A program made the position numbers and the translations under genes. A stretch of 64,000 nt of DNA, taken from the NCBI GenBank assembly GCA_035485275.1, contig DATHOE010000031.1, forward strand, positions 1-64,000, written 5' to 3'. The stretch comes from DAIDJD01 sp035485275. GTDB lineage: Bacteria > Oederibacteriota > JAJYGY01 > DAIDJD01. Of this stretch, positions 40,227-49,667 are shown piece by piece. The stretch's first letter is position 1. Each line of letters opens with the position of its first letter. The notes below the pieces were generated by a model. It made no database searches, was not told the DNA's origin, and saw nothing but the letters and a program-made list of their open reading frames with translations.

Positions 40227-42107
40227 CTAACGGATGATCATGAATTTTCCGCCCATGGGTTTCGAATCTTGGGAGCCTTGGATTTCCACGATGCGATAGT
40301 AATACACCCCGTTGGCGGCGTTTTTCAGGAAATCCGCGGGCAGGGGCAGGGCCACCCAGCCCGCTTGGGAGGCCCCGATGCTGACCGTGGCAACGTGGAT
40401 CATGGCGCCGGAGTAGATTTTCGCCACCACGGAATCCGCCCATCCGGCCAATTGGGCCTTCAAGGCCGTGGGATTGGGGTCCGGCAGCGGCGCCGTGGCC
40501 GCGATGGAATTGGATTCCGCCGGCGTGGCGGAAGGAATAGGGGTGGGGGTGTAGGTGGGCGTGCAGGCGGAGCAGGCGACCGCGGCGATGGTCTGGTTGA
40601 GGTTGTTGTAGCCGTCCGTCGGCTCCCACACCCCTGCGTCCGCCAGGCGCAGCGCGTAGTTGACGTATGCGGCCGGTTTGAGGGCGCTGTTGTAGAGGCT
40701 AGCGTGCCCGTCGGGCAGGTTCAGCAGCACGCTGTAGTTTCCGGGCACCAGGGATCCCGGCACGTTCACGCTGACGCTGACGGTGTAGGTCTGCCCGGGC
40801 TGCCAGAAACGGGGGTCGCTGTTGTCGGCCGCGCTTTCGGACACGGGGATGGCCCAGGCCCCCGTGAAACCGCTGTCGCCGCTGGGCCGCAGGACCACCT
40901 CCATGCCGCGCTGGTTGTAGCAGTTGGCCCAGCCGTTGTTCACGACCTGGAAGCTCAAGTCCAGGGCGCTTCCCACGCTGACCGAGGAGGGAAGCGTCGA
41001 CTGCGTCAGGCTGTAGCGGTAGCCCAGCCCCAGGTCGATGGTGTCGATGCAGCCGTTGTTGGTCCATTCCTGCAGGTCGGCCGGGTCGTATTCGCAGTGC
41101 ATCGCGCTCCAGTGCTCGCTGGTGAGGTCCGCCACGGAGTTCGCGCAGGTCGAGTAGGTGGAGGTCCCGCAGCTCTCCCCGCCCTCGGCCACCGAATAGT
41201 TCTGCTGCGCCAGGAAGCTCTTGAACTGGGGCACGGACCAGCCCAGGTTCGTGCCCTTGGCGTAGGTGCCGCCGTCGTATTGGTCGACCTCGAAGCAGTC
41301 GTCGTGCGTCCCCAGGCGGGAATAGTTGCTGCCGTTGAAGGCGTTGGCCGCGGTGATGTTCGCCTGGGCAGGCGTCACCGGCAGGGTGTTGTACATCTCC
41401 ACCGTGTAGCCCGGGTAGCGCACCGCGATCATGCGGTCGCTGGGCAGGGCTGCGAGTTCGTCGTTCAAAATGGTGGTTTCGGCGGGGACGCTGTTGTTGT
41501 TGCTGGCGTCGCACAGTCCGTTGGTGGAATCGTGCCATTCGCCCCACTGCCCGATGAAGCCGGCCTCGATGTAGGCGATCACGTCCTCGTTGGCGGCCAG
41601 GATGGGGAAGATCTGGCCGATGTGCCCCTCGATGACGCTCAAGCTCGCGTCCTGGCCGCCCTTGTTGCCGTTGGTGCCGTCGTTGACCCCCTCGTTGTAA
41701 TCGAAGCGGAGGATGAGCTTGACCCCCATGCCGCGGGCGGTGCTGAGGTCATTGGTCAGGTCGTTGAGGAAGCTGGCGTCCAAAGGCTGGCCGGAGGTGG
41801 CGTAGTCGGTGCCGCCGTAGATGCCCCCCAGGTCGTAGATGCGCTTGATCAGGGTCTGGTTATCGTCGCCGCTGTAATTGTTGTGGGTGTTGTTGACCAG
41901 GCCCTGCCAGTTGGATTCATTGAGGTTTTCGTTCTGGCCGATGCCCGGTCCGTAATAATACATGGTCACATACCAGCCCCGTTCCGGATTGCTGAAGTCC
42001 GTGGCGCTGTCCACGGTATAGCTCACCGTGGCGGTCCGGCCGAGAAGGGGCAGCGCAAAGAGGATGAACAGGAAGCCCGGAAATATGCGCGGTCTTGATT
42101 TTGCCAT
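40227..42107 (-). CDS. secreted DUF4874/DUF4832 protein with short linker and sorting-like C-terminus
   Basis: The 626-residue protein is the compact form of the family. It has a signal peptide (RIFPGFLFILFALPLLGRTA), the DUF4874/DUF4832 core (SNPERGWYV, FDYNEGVNDG, IEAGFIGQWGEWHDSTNG, GTHDDCFEVDQYDGGTY, EGGESCG, NNGWANCYNQRGMEV), Cys515 followed by a minimal linker (TPTYTPTPIPSATP), and the C-terminal domain (IAATAPLPDPNPTALKA, GVYYYRIVEIQG, GGKFMIIR). It begins 16 bases after the DUF4380-like gene, so those two form an operon. Because it carries only catalytic-like core plus tail, it defines the minimal unit of this family. Confidence 0.87.
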   Translation of the reverse strand: MAKSRPRIFPGFLFILFALPLLGRTATVSYTVDSATDFSNPERGWYVTMYYYGPGIGQNENLNESNWQGLVNNTHNNYSGDDNQTLIKRIYDLGGIYGGTDYATSGQPLDASFLNDLTNDLSTARGMGVKLILRFDYNEGVNDGTNGNKGGQDASLSVIEGHIGQIFPILAANEDVIAYIEAGFIGQWGEWHDSTNGLCDASNNNSVPAETTILNDELAALPSDRMIAVRYPGYTVEMYNTLPVTPAQANITAANAFNGSNYSRLGTHDDCFEVDQYDGGTYAKGTNLGWSVPQFKSFLAQQNYSVAEGGESCGTSTYSTCANSVADLTSEHWSAMHCEYDPADLQEWTNNGCIDTIDLGLGYRYSLTQSTLPSSVSVGSALDLSFQVVNNGWANCYNQRGMEVVLRPSGDSGFTGAWAIPVSESAADNSDPRFWQPGQTYTVSVSVNVPGSLVPGNYSVLLNLPDGHASLYNSALKPAAYVNYALRLADAGVWEPTDGYNNLNQTIAAVACSACTPTYTPTPIPSATPAESNSIAATAPLPDPNPTALKAQLAGWADSVVAKIYSGAMIHVATVSIGASQAGWVALPLPADFLKNAANGVYYYRIVEIQGSQDSKPMGGKFMIIR

Positions 42108-42123
42108 GTGGAAGTAAGATCCC

Positions 42124-42975
42124 CTAGTTCTTTGGAATGGCCTTGGAAGCGCCCACCTGCCATTCCTCCTCGTGCACCAGCTCTTTCCCTGGGGCCACCG
42201 CTTTCATTTCCCCCAGGGTCTCCAATTCTACCATGCCGTTTTGGGTGAATAATTCGACATGGGAGCCGAAATCAGTGTCCCCCTGATGCGGCGAGGGCCG
42301 GAAAGAGATTTTGAAGCGGATCCCGTCCCTGTGATAGGCCACCCATCCGTCCGGGACGCAGGCCCCCAGTTTTTGGGCCTTGGCCGCGCCTTTGGGTACG
42401 CGCAGGAACAGGTGCCGTTTGCCGAAGCGCCAGCGTTGGTCGCCTAGGTCCGTGTAGGGCCACAGGACCAGGGGGCCGGAGGGATTCACCTTCGCCGGAA
42501 AGCGCCCCCGGCGCGGCAGCGGGAAGTAAGCGTCGCCCCCGCCGGGCAGGACGGTCAGCGCCCAGGGCGCGATGCGCAGGGGCCGCAGGCCGGCGTTGAC
42601 CAATCGGTGGCGGAGCAGGACTTTGCCGAGGCGCGGATGCATCCGTATCTCGAGGATTTTGCGCCAGGCCACGCCCTTCTCCTGGGGCTGGATGAGCCGC
42701 GCGCCCAGGGGCAATGGCTCCCAGCGCACGGGCAGGTTGTCGGGGGGATAGGGCTTTGTCTCGGGGCAGACCCAAAAGCGGTGACCGCCGTACAGGCGCC
42801 ACGCCGCGCCCCCGCGCAGCCCGAGTTCGCCGGGGAAGACCTTCAGCAGATTCGCGCCGTCCGGCGCGCCGCAAAAGATCACCCGCGGCCCCACGTCCAA
42901 GGTCAACAGGAGGCGCAGGCGCGGGTTGGACAGGCTGAGGCAATGTTCCCAGCCCATGGCTTTGACGACTTTCAA
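42124..42975 (-). CDS. DUF4380-like protein
   Basis: A protein of about 283 residues with the family pattern GWEHCLSLSN, LTLDVGPRVIFCGAPDG, RLYGGHRFWVCPETKPY and, late, HVELFTQNGMVELETLGEM. The fold is expected to resemble galactose mutarotase-like beta-sandwiches. The start is uncertain: TTG 42975 (KVVKAMGWEHC) fits the usual family N-terminus; ATG 42957 is the alternative. No signal peptide is evident. It is followed after 16 bases by a DUF4832 gene, so it may handle the sugar released by that system. Function of the family is unknown. Confidence 0.65.
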   Translation of the reverse strand: MKVVKAMGWEHCLSLSNPRLRLLLTLDVGPRVIFCGAPDGANLLKVFPGELGLRGGAAWRLYGGHRFWVCPETKPYPPDNLPVRWEPLPLGARLIQPQEKGVAWRKILEIRMHPRLGKVLLRHRLVNAGLRPLRIAPWALTVLPGGGDAYFPLPRRGRFPAKVNPSGPLVLWPYTDLGDQRWRFGKRHLFLRVPKGAAKAQKLGACVPDGWVAYHRDGIRFKISFRPSPHQGDTDFGSHVELFTQNGMVELETLGEMKAVAPGKELVHEEEWQVGASKAIPKN

Positions 42976-43142
42976 CGCGACGCCCAGGGCGCCTCCTCGG
43001 ATGTTGATGCATTGGGGCCAGCAGATTGTCGCCGTGGCCCGCTCCTTCGGGCCACCCGCGAAAACACAGGAGGTGGCCAAAAGACGACAAAGCCTCCGGC
43101 GGGTCTTTCACGCGCCGCCCGGAGCGAGGATCAGAATTTGAC

Positions 43143-43190
43143 CAGTATCGGAATCTTTCCAGGCAGTATCGGAAGGCCCGGCTCTATACA
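43143..43190 (+). promoter_or_regulatory. direct-repeat operator and -10 box upstream of TPR gene
   Basis: CAGTATCGGAA occurs at 43143-43153 and again at 43164-43174, a spacing of 21 bp or two helical turns. TATACA at 43185-43190 can be a -10 box; the -35 position is occupied by the second repeat and is poor (GGCAGT). This is the layout of an activator-dependent promoter. Confidence 0.5.
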
Positions 43191-43233
43191 CTGTGGATCG
43201 CCCGCGGAGATGCCGGGCTTTCGGAGGCTAAGG

Positions 43234-44238
43234 ATGAAAGCACTATGCATGGGGCTGCTCTTGACCGGACTCTGCGCGTCCGGACTCCTCGCCCAGCCGG
43301 CGGATGCGCCCGCTTGGTTCGCGCAGGCAAACCAGCTGTACATGGCCAAGGATTACGACGGAGCCCTGGCCTCCTACTCCCAGGGCCTGAGGCTGGACAA
43401 CCGTTCGGCGCCCGCCTATGAGGGCGTGGGCAATTGTTTCGCGTCCAAGGGCGACGTCCTCCATGCCCTGCAGTATTACGGATGGTCCCTGCAACTGAAC
43501 CCGAACAACCCGGCGCTCAGGAATTACGTCAGCCGTTTGCAGGCGGCCGCCCGGCCGGCCCCCAGTCTGGCCGGGGCCAACCAGTTGTACCACCAGGGCG
43601 AGTACGACCAGGCCATCGCCGCCTATCAGGCCTTGAGCCTCGCGCAGCCCAATGACGCCCGGGCCTTCCAGGGCCTGGGGAACGCCTACTACGCCAAAGG
43701 CGATCAGCAGGAGGCCATGGTCCAATACCACAAGTCCCTGGCCCTGAACCCGGGGAACACGGCCCTGGCTGATTTCGTGGCGAGCCACGAGCGCGTCGCG
43801 GCGGCCGCCCAGGGGGGCGGCGGTCCCGGAGACTGGCCCCAGCCCCTATGGCGTTCGGCCATCCTGCCGGGATGGGGGCAATTCTATAACGGCCAGTCGA
43901 CCAAGGGCCTGGTCCTCGGCGGACTGACCCTGGGCTGCCTCGTCGGCGTGGTCTCCACCTACATGGTCGGCGACCAGGCGATGAACCAGTACCACGCTGC
44001 CACGGGAACCAACGAGTCCGCCTACAACACGCCCTACAATACCTGGGCCACCATGGCCGACTGGAACCACGCCTTCTACATCGGCTTCGGCCTGCTCTAC
44101 ACCTACACCTTGATCGACGCCATCGTCGGCGCGCGCCCCTCCTCGGCGCTGGCCGAGTTCACGCAACCCGACGCGCCCGTGCAACTCATGGCCGACGCCA
44201 AGGGCTTCGCGTTCAAAGCCAGGCTTCTGAGCTTCTAA
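43234..44238 (+). CDS. secreted TPR protein with C-terminal membrane segments
   Basis: The 334-residue protein starts at ATG 43234 after GGAGG. A signal peptide (ALCMGLLLTGLCASGLLAQ) leads to about four TPR-like helical repeats at 30-180 (ANQLYMAKDYDGALASYSQG, AFQGLGNAYYAKGDQQEAM). A C-terminal part at about 200-300 has RSAILPGWGQFYNGQSTKG, typical of DUF5683/TM2-like proteins, followed by two hydrophobic segments. Such proteins often assist assembly of envelope complexes. It is preceded by a direct-repeat promoter and followed, after 110 bases, by the outer membrane protein operon. Confidence 0.82.
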   Translation: MKALCMGLLLTGLCASGLLAQPADAPAWFAQANQLYMAKDYDGALASYSQGLRLDNRSAPAYEGVGNCFASKGDVLHALQYYGWSLQLNPNNPALRNYVSRLQAAARPAPSLAGANQLYHQGEYDQAIAAYQALSLAQPNDARAFQGLGNAYYAKGDQQEAMVQYHKSLALNPGNTALADFVASHERVAAAAQGGGGPGDWPQPLWRSAILPGWGQFYNGQSTKGLVLGGLTLGCLVGVVSTYMVGDQAMNQYHAATGTNESAYNTPYNTWATMADWNHAFYIGFGLLYTYTLIDAIVGARPSSALAEFTQPDAPVQLMADAKGFAFKARLLSF

Positions 44239-44348
44239 GCGTATCCCTAGGCGGAACGCATTTCAGGGCGGCTCGACTGTCGGATATCGCGGAGAAACAA
44301 GGGCGAAACGCGTGGCGACGGTTTAATACTTAATGTTACATTGAGGCC

Positions 44349-46685
44349 ATGGTATCAATGCGCTCCTTCGTCGCGGGTTTGCTGGGCTTGACCCTGCTCT
44401 TGGGCGCGCCTTTATCCTCAGAAAGCCAGGCTCCGGACTGGATCGTCGCAGGGGATGCGGCCTATCCGGTGCTGTTGAAGGGCGCCCAGCAGGCCGGCCT
44501 GAAGGGCTGGGAAGTGGATGTCCTCAACGCGGGCAAGCCGCTTCCACAGGCTTCCGCCCGCACCCTGGCCCAAAAACTGGAACGGAGCGCGGCCGTGGAT
44601 GAAGGCCTGAAGGTCCAGTTGGAGACCCTGCTTCCGGACGAACCCCTGGACCAGCCGGGTCTGGACGCGGAAGTCGCCGCCGCGCAGGCGCGCCTGGACA
44701 AGCTCAATCAGGGCATGGCCGACGTCAACACGGAGATGGCCGCCAACAACTACAGCCCCACCACCGACCCCACCGCCTGGCTCACCATGGACTCGGCGGA
44801 GAACTACGTGGACGTGAAAGGCATCGGGGCCATGAATTTCAGCCAGGAGCCGACCCTCTTGAGCGCCGAGATGCGCGGCGCCAGCGGGGTGGGCACCTAC
44901 CGTGTGGTGATCGGCGTGGATTCCGACGACCAGGACGAGGGCAACAACAAGCTTTCGGCCCCCTTCCTGGATCCCGACGCCTCGGTCAATTTGTTGGGCT
45001 CGCTTTTCGGCGTGGACAACGTCCAGGCCAACCTGGGCTTCGAATCCCTGCTGTTCTCCAAACTCATCTATTCGGCTCCGGCCTTCGCCTATCAATCGCC
45101 CTTTTTCCAGGCCGACGCGGCGGTGGCGTCGATGCACGCGGACGCGCCCAACGGGGAGCGCAACACCCAGGGGCTTTACCTGCGCAAGCAGGGAAGCCAG
45201 GGCTGGTGGATCTTCAACGACGCCCAGGCCTTCATCTCGCCGGAGGCCGAATTCTTCAGGGAGTTCAACCACCGGCACGGGTACGAGAGCGCGGTGCGCC
45301 TCGATCTCCCGTCCTTGGGTGGCATCCCCTTCGCCGACAGCACCCTGGTCTACATGACCTATTATTTTTACGGCAACGACCCCGGCGAGTTCCCGACCTT
45401 CTACAACGACAGCCAGTTCTACCAGAATCCGTCCTTCCAGGAGTGGAGCAACAACGCGGCCCTGGATTTTGAAAGCCAGCTCAGCGGCGGCGGGACCCTG
45501 ATCGGCGAGGTGGCGCAGTCGAGCTGGGCGGCCCGCATGACGCCCCTCTATCCGGAATTGGGCAACGTCAACCTGTCGGACCAGGCGGGCTTCCTAGCCT
45601 TCAGCAAATCCGTCGGCAGGGTGATCTTCGGGCTCCAGGGCTCCGAGGTGGGGCCGCGCTTCGTGCCCGGCGGCCATGACGGCAATCTGGGGGGGCTGGG
45701 CGGGAACACCACCGGCATCGCCCTGGACACCCTGCTGGCCAGGGATCCGCGCAACGACATGGCGGACAACAGCTGGTCCACGGTGTCCGAGGACCCGGCC
45801 TGGATCACCAACAACAGCCGGAAGATCTCGCTGTCGGCGACCTGGCTGGAATCGCTGGGCCAGATGAACCTCAACATCGGAACCAGCCAGGAGATGGAGG
45901 CCACCGGCCCCTGGGTGATCGGCACCAATTTCTTCAACAACAGCCCCTACAACGGCTACACCTATTCCCAGATGTTCTATGACAATTACACGGATTTCGG
46001 GGCCAACGTGAACACCGACACGACGGGGCAGGCGAACCAGGCCTACTTCAACTACAACGCCCCCACCACCCACGCCGCCAACTACCAGGGCGCGCCGGTG
46101 AATTCGCCCCTGAATCCCGGCATCGTCAAATGGGACGACATGGAACAGCTGAGTTGGAGGCAGACCACCCACATGATCTGGCTGAGCAAGGGCGGGGTCG
46201 GGGACGACAACCTGATGGCGGATTCCGTGAAGTACTACAACACCCTGCACTGGGACTGGACCATCGACGGCGGCGCCATCTTCCATTCCAGCAGGAACAT
46301 CCGCCTGACCCTGTTCGAGGAGATCCGCGACACCGCCCAGGAGCCGGGCCTAGCGGATCCATTCTCCCAGTTCGGCGGCATGCCGTCCGATCTCCTGGTC
46401 CAGAGCATCACCGGGGCGGACCTGGTGTGGCAGTTCTCCCAGGACTGGCAGTTCCTGGCCACGGGCGGCCATGAAAATTGGGCCACGGACCACAGCTATT
46501 ATCCCATCCATTTCGTGGACAACAGCGTCGGCGTGGGCGCGGACGCGCTGCTGACGGAGATGGTGGACGGCCTGAAAATCAATTTCCGGGTGCTGGAGCT
46601 CGACCACGAAGACCAATACCTTCCGTCCAGGAATTTCTCGGGCTGGCGGGTGTCCTTGGGGTTCAACTATGCGTTCAAGGATTAA
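44349..46685 (+). CDS. large outer-membrane beta-barrel-like protein
   Basis: The 778-residue protein has a signal peptide (FVAGLLGLTLLLGAP), a short helical region at about 60-125 (AAQARLDKLNQGMADVNTEM), then a long Tyr/Trp-rich part of alternating polar and apolar strands to the end (GWRVSLGFNYAFKD). This fits an outer membrane barrel, but I recognise no named family. ATG 44349 has GAGG only 2 bases away; ATG 44358 is an alternative. It is the first gene of an operon that ends with galactokinase, so a role in sugar passage across the outer membrane is a fair inference. Confidence 0.75.
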   Translation: MVSMRSFVAGLLGLTLLLGAPLSSESQAPDWIVAGDAAYPVLLKGAQQAGLKGWEVDVLNAGKPLPQASARTLAQKLERSAAVDEGLKVQLETLLPDEPLDQPGLDAEVAAAQARLDKLNQGMADVNTEMAANNYSPTTDPTAWLTMDSAENYVDVKGIGAMNFSQEPTLLSAEMRGASGVGTYRVVIGVDSDDQDEGNNKLSAPFLDPDASVNLLGSLFGVDNVQANLGFESLLFSKLIYSAPAFAYQSPFFQADAAVASMHADAPNGERNTQGLYLRKQGSQGWWIFNDAQAFISPEAEFFREFNHRHGYESAVRLDLPSLGGIPFADSTLVYMTYYFYGNDPGEFPTFYNDSQFYQNPSFQEWSNNAALDFESQLSGGGTLIGEVAQSSWAARMTPLYPELGNVNLSDQAGFLAFSKSVGRVIFGLQGSEVGPRFVPGGHDGNLGGLGGNTTGIALDTLLARDPRNDMADNSWSTVSEDPAWITNNSRKISLSATWLESLGQMNLNIGTSQEMEATGPWVIGTNFFNNSPYNGYTYSQMFYDNYTDFGANVNTDTTGQANQAYFNYNAPTTHAANYQGAPVNSPLNPGIVKWDDMEQLSWRQTTHMIWLSKGGVGDDNLMADSVKYYNTLHWDWTIDGGAIFHSSRNIRLTLFEEIRDTAQEPGLADPFSQFGGMPSDLLVQSITGADLVWQFSQDWQFLATGGHENWATDHSYYPIHFVDNSVGVGADALLTEMVDGLKINFRVLELDHEDQYLPSRNFSGWRVSLGFNYAFKD

Positions 46686-46688
46686 ATC

Positions 46689-48971
46689 ATGAAAACGGAG
46701 TTAATGGTGGGAAGCCCGCGCCGTCTGGTCCTGGCCGCCGGCCTGCTGGCTTTGGCCTGGCCCATGTCCACGCCGGTCCATGGAGCGCCCGCCGATCCGG
46801 CGGCCTTGGCGGGCCCGCCGCCGGTCCCGGACCAAAGCTATTCCCTGAGCCTGTCCCCGACCGCGGCCGACGCCGCGCCGGGCGCGGATCCCGACTGGAA
46901 AAGCCGGGACTATGATTCCTTGTATGCCCTCCTGCAGAAATACCGCGACGAGCTGCGCCTGCTGCGCCTGAAGGACCGGAAAACGGACGCCGCCTTGCGG
47001 CAGATCCAGGAAGGAAACGAGGACCTGGCCCAGAAATTGGAGTCGCTCCACCCCCTGGACGGGCTGAAATTCCACGGCGACATCGTCACCTACTACGACG
47101 ACGTCAACATCAACGGCCCCGGGGCCGGACCGCTCCTGGACGGGCATTTCCGAACCGCCGTGCAGCGGGCGGAACTGAAGCTGACCTACACGCGCGGGAT
47201 CGTCAACGGGATGATGGAATACGATTTCCAGTACCTTTTCGGCAACCAGTACGACGGGCCGGATTACCTCGGGGTCGAACAGGTGCCGGTGGAGACGGGC
47301 ATCAGCCAGGGCTCCAGGCAGATCTACATCGAGCTGCTGACGCCCGTGCAGATACGCCTGGGGACCACCAGCTACCGCCAGACGCCCTTGACGGTCTGGC
47401 GCGAAGAGGACCCGGATCCCTTCGCGCCGGAGATCTTCTCCGAGCGCCGCCAGCGCCTGCGCGACGACCTGCTGCTGGAGGATGACCACGCCCAGGTCCT
47501 GCAGGACGCCCTGCGCCTGCAGACCGGCGACGCGGGCCTTTTCGTCCCCGAATTCCATTTTTCCGCGCTGCTGACCCAGTTGGGGACGGCACCCACCAAC
47601 GCCAGCTACCTGACGGGAAGCAGCCCCATCAATGTCGGCGCCGACGAGATCTATGCGACCGGCACCGACACCCCGACCTCCCTGTTCGAGACCTACGACA
47701 CCTACCTGGCCGCCGGCCAGCTGCACTACCTCTTTTCCTCGATCGGCGTCGATCTCGGGGCCCAGGGAACCTATACCTGGGACAGCCCGGACAGCATCAG
47801 CCGCGATTACGCGGTGGGCGTGCAGGACTCGTCCGTGGTGGGGACGCCGGTGCCCGGCTTTTCCAACGCGGTGTACGGCTTGAGCCTGTCCTTGACCCGG
47901 ACCTCCTGGGTCAGCCTGGACGCCGAGACCGACATGAGCACCTTCAACGCACCGGCCGTGGCGGCCTCCGGCACGGATCCGCAGATGCCCTCCGACGGCG
48001 AGGAGACGGGAAGCGCCACCGACATCGACCTGGCGCTGCATTTCGGCTGGCTCAAGATCAAGGGCCGCGTCCTGGACGTCAGCCAGTACTTCACGTCCTC
48101 GGCCGCCCAGAACCGGACCTGGGACGCGAGCATGTCCCCGATGGGGCCCTTTGACACCGAAAACAGCCGCTTTGACCCCCAGTCCAACGGTTTCGGCGAG
48201 TTGATGGCCCCGCGCGCGCCGGAGACGATCTATAACCGCGTCATCCTGCCCGCGGAATACTGGTATGAGACGCCCGGAGGGGCGGTGCTGGCCTCCGACG
48301 CCAAGATGCCCTATGACCCCACCGTCGACTCGATCGATCCCTACGGCGACGCCACCCCCAACCGCATGCGCTACGGCGGGGGCCTGGAGGCCGACCTGTT
48401 GAAGCACGCGGTCCAGCTGGGCCTGGACGGCGATATGGCGACCCAGATCGACAAGGAGGTCGGCCAGGTCGGGGGCGTGAATGAAAACCTGCCCCTGGAA
48501 ACCTTCGAGCGCGGGGTGATGGGCGCGCACTTCAACCTGAAGCCCCTGTTTGGCTGGGCCCTGCGCGGCAGCGGCTCCTACACCGTGCAGAGCGTGCGCG
48601 ATTCCGCCTCCGTGGCCCTGGATTCGGGCATCATCCAGGGGGGGCTGGAGCAGGACCTGTGGCAGGGCGCCACCGTCGAGTTGGGCTACCGCCACCTCGA
48701 CGCCAACGGCGTGCTTCCGTACAGCAATCCCGCGCCCTTCGCGGCGCCGGACCCGGCCCTGGTGAGCCTGGGTTACGAGTCCTACGACTTCTCCTACGAC
48801 CAGTGGGCCCTGGGCTTCACCCAGGCCTTCACGCCGAACCTGGTGTTCACCGCGAACTACGGCGACCTGGCCTTCACCAATGCCCTGGTGGGGCAGACCA
48901 CCGACGTGACCGAGGCAAGGCCCAATTTCGTGGTGCAACAGGGCTACGCCCGTTTGACGCTGGATTTCTGA
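46689..48971 (+). CDS. outer membrane beta-barrel protein with N-terminal coiled coil
   Basis: The 760-residue protein begins 3 bases after the preceding stop. It has a signal peptide (LVLAAGLLALAWPMSTPVHG), a coiled-coil-like segment at about 75-115 (YALLQKYRDELRLLRLKD), and then amphipathic strands ending in YARLTLDF. The terminal Phe is the usual BAM recognition signal of outer membrane barrels. The helix-then-barrel layout recalls coiled-coil porins. It shows no clear named-family signature. Confidence 0.78.
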   Translation: MKTELMVGSPRRLVLAAGLLALAWPMSTPVHGAPADPAALAGPPPVPDQSYSLSLSPTAADAAPGADPDWKSRDYDSLYALLQKYRDELRLLRLKDRKTDAALRQIQEGNEDLAQKLESLHPLDGLKFHGDIVTYYDDVNINGPGAGPLLDGHFRTAVQRAELKLTYTRGIVNGMMEYDFQYLFGNQYDGPDYLGVEQVPVETGISQGSRQIYIELLTPVQIRLGTTSYRQTPLTVWREEDPDPFAPEIFSERRQRLRDDLLLEDDHAQVLQDALRLQTGDAGLFVPEFHFSALLTQLGTAPTNASYLTGSSPINVGADEIYATGTDTPTSLFETYDTYLAAGQLHYLFSSIGVDLGAQGTYTWDSPDSISRDYAVGVQDSSVVGTPVPGFSNAVYGLSLSLTRTSWVSLDAETDMSTFNAPAVAASGTDPQMPSDGEETGSATDIDLALHFGWLKIKGRVLDVSQYFTSSAAQNRTWDASMSPMGPFDTENSRFDPQSNGFGELMAPRAPETIYNRVILPAEYWYETPGGAVLASDAKMPYDPTVDSIDPYGDATPNRMRYGGGLEADLLKHAVQLGLDGDMATQIDKEVGQVGGVNENLPLETFERGVMGAHFNLKPLFGWALRGSGSYTVQSVRDSASVALDSGIIQGGLEQDLWQGATVELGYRHLDANGVLPYSNPAPFAAPDPALVSLGYESYDFSYDQWALGFTQAFTPNLVFTANYGDLAFTNALVGQTTDVTEARPNFVVQQGYARLTLDF

Positions 48972-48975
48972 GGGG

Positions 48976-49662
48976 ATGATGCGGAAGTCGCTCGCCATTC
49001 TCTGCCTGCCATTCCTGGCGGTCGCCTGCACCAAGAACCCCTTGGGGCCGGGACTGAGCGCGGCCGCCTCGGCCAGCAGCGGCCTGTGCTCGGACCGCTT
49101 CAGTTTCCAATCCCCCTCCTCGGTGTCGGCCTGGACCGCGCCGACGGGCTGGTGCCCGCCCGTCACCGATACCGCCCCCGTCTGGGACGGGACCCATTCG
49201 TATTGCGGCGACGGCGCCATGAGGGTGTCCCTGGACATGCCCTTGGGCGGCAGCATTTTCGAAGCCGGCTGCGGCGGCACCTACAGCGCCGCGTCCTTCC
49301 AGGGGATACTCTTCACCCTCTTCGCCCAGACCCCCGGCATGCCCTCCGAAGAGAACGCCTCCAACGCCCACGTGGTGATGCACGTCTACTTTGACCAGGC
49401 GCCCCCTGCCGAGATGAGCATGCGCATGTACTTCATCGACGACCAGGACATCTGGGTGCCTTCCTTCGACGCCGGGCATCTGGCCGGGCTCCACCAGGGC
49501 TGGAACGACCTGAACCAGTATTTCTACGTCAACTCCTCGCCGCAGCTGGGGGACATCACCCATGTGGTCGGCTTCCTGATACAGATCCAGGACAACGTCG
49601 TGAACTTGAGCAACAGCCCGCCCTATGTCGCGAATTTCTGGATCGGCGGGATCAGTTGGTAG
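48976..49662 (+). CDS. lipoprotein with carbohydrate-binding-like beta-sandwich
   Basis: The 228-residue protein has a lipoprotein signal (LAILCLPFLAVAC, lipid on Cys18). The mature part starts with TKNPLGPGLSAA and carries four further Cys. It ends VANFWIGGISW, a last strand like that of jelly-roll binding modules. The next gene encodes a paralogue with the same N-terminal NPL.PGL pattern and ending WIDDINW. It follows the barrel gene by 4 bases (AGGGG precedes its ATG). Confidence 0.78.
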   Translation: MMRKSLAILCLPFLAVACTKNPLGPGLSAAASASSGLCSDRFSFQSPSSVSAWTAPTGWCPPVTDTAPVWDGTHSYCGDGAMRVSLDMPLGGSIFEAGCGGTYSAASFQGILFTLFAQTPGMPSEENASNAHVVMHVYFDQAPPAEMSMRMYFIDDQDIWVPSFDAGHLAGLHQGWNDLNQYFYVNSSPQLGDITHVVGFLIQIQDNVVNLSNSPPYVANFWIGGISW

Positions 49663-49667
49663 GGGCC

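Noticed and set aside
46701..49280. 859-codon minus-strand frame opposite the second barrel gene
   Set aside because: The plus strand has a signal peptide, coiled coil, barrel pattern and tight operon spacing; the minus frame shows none of these.
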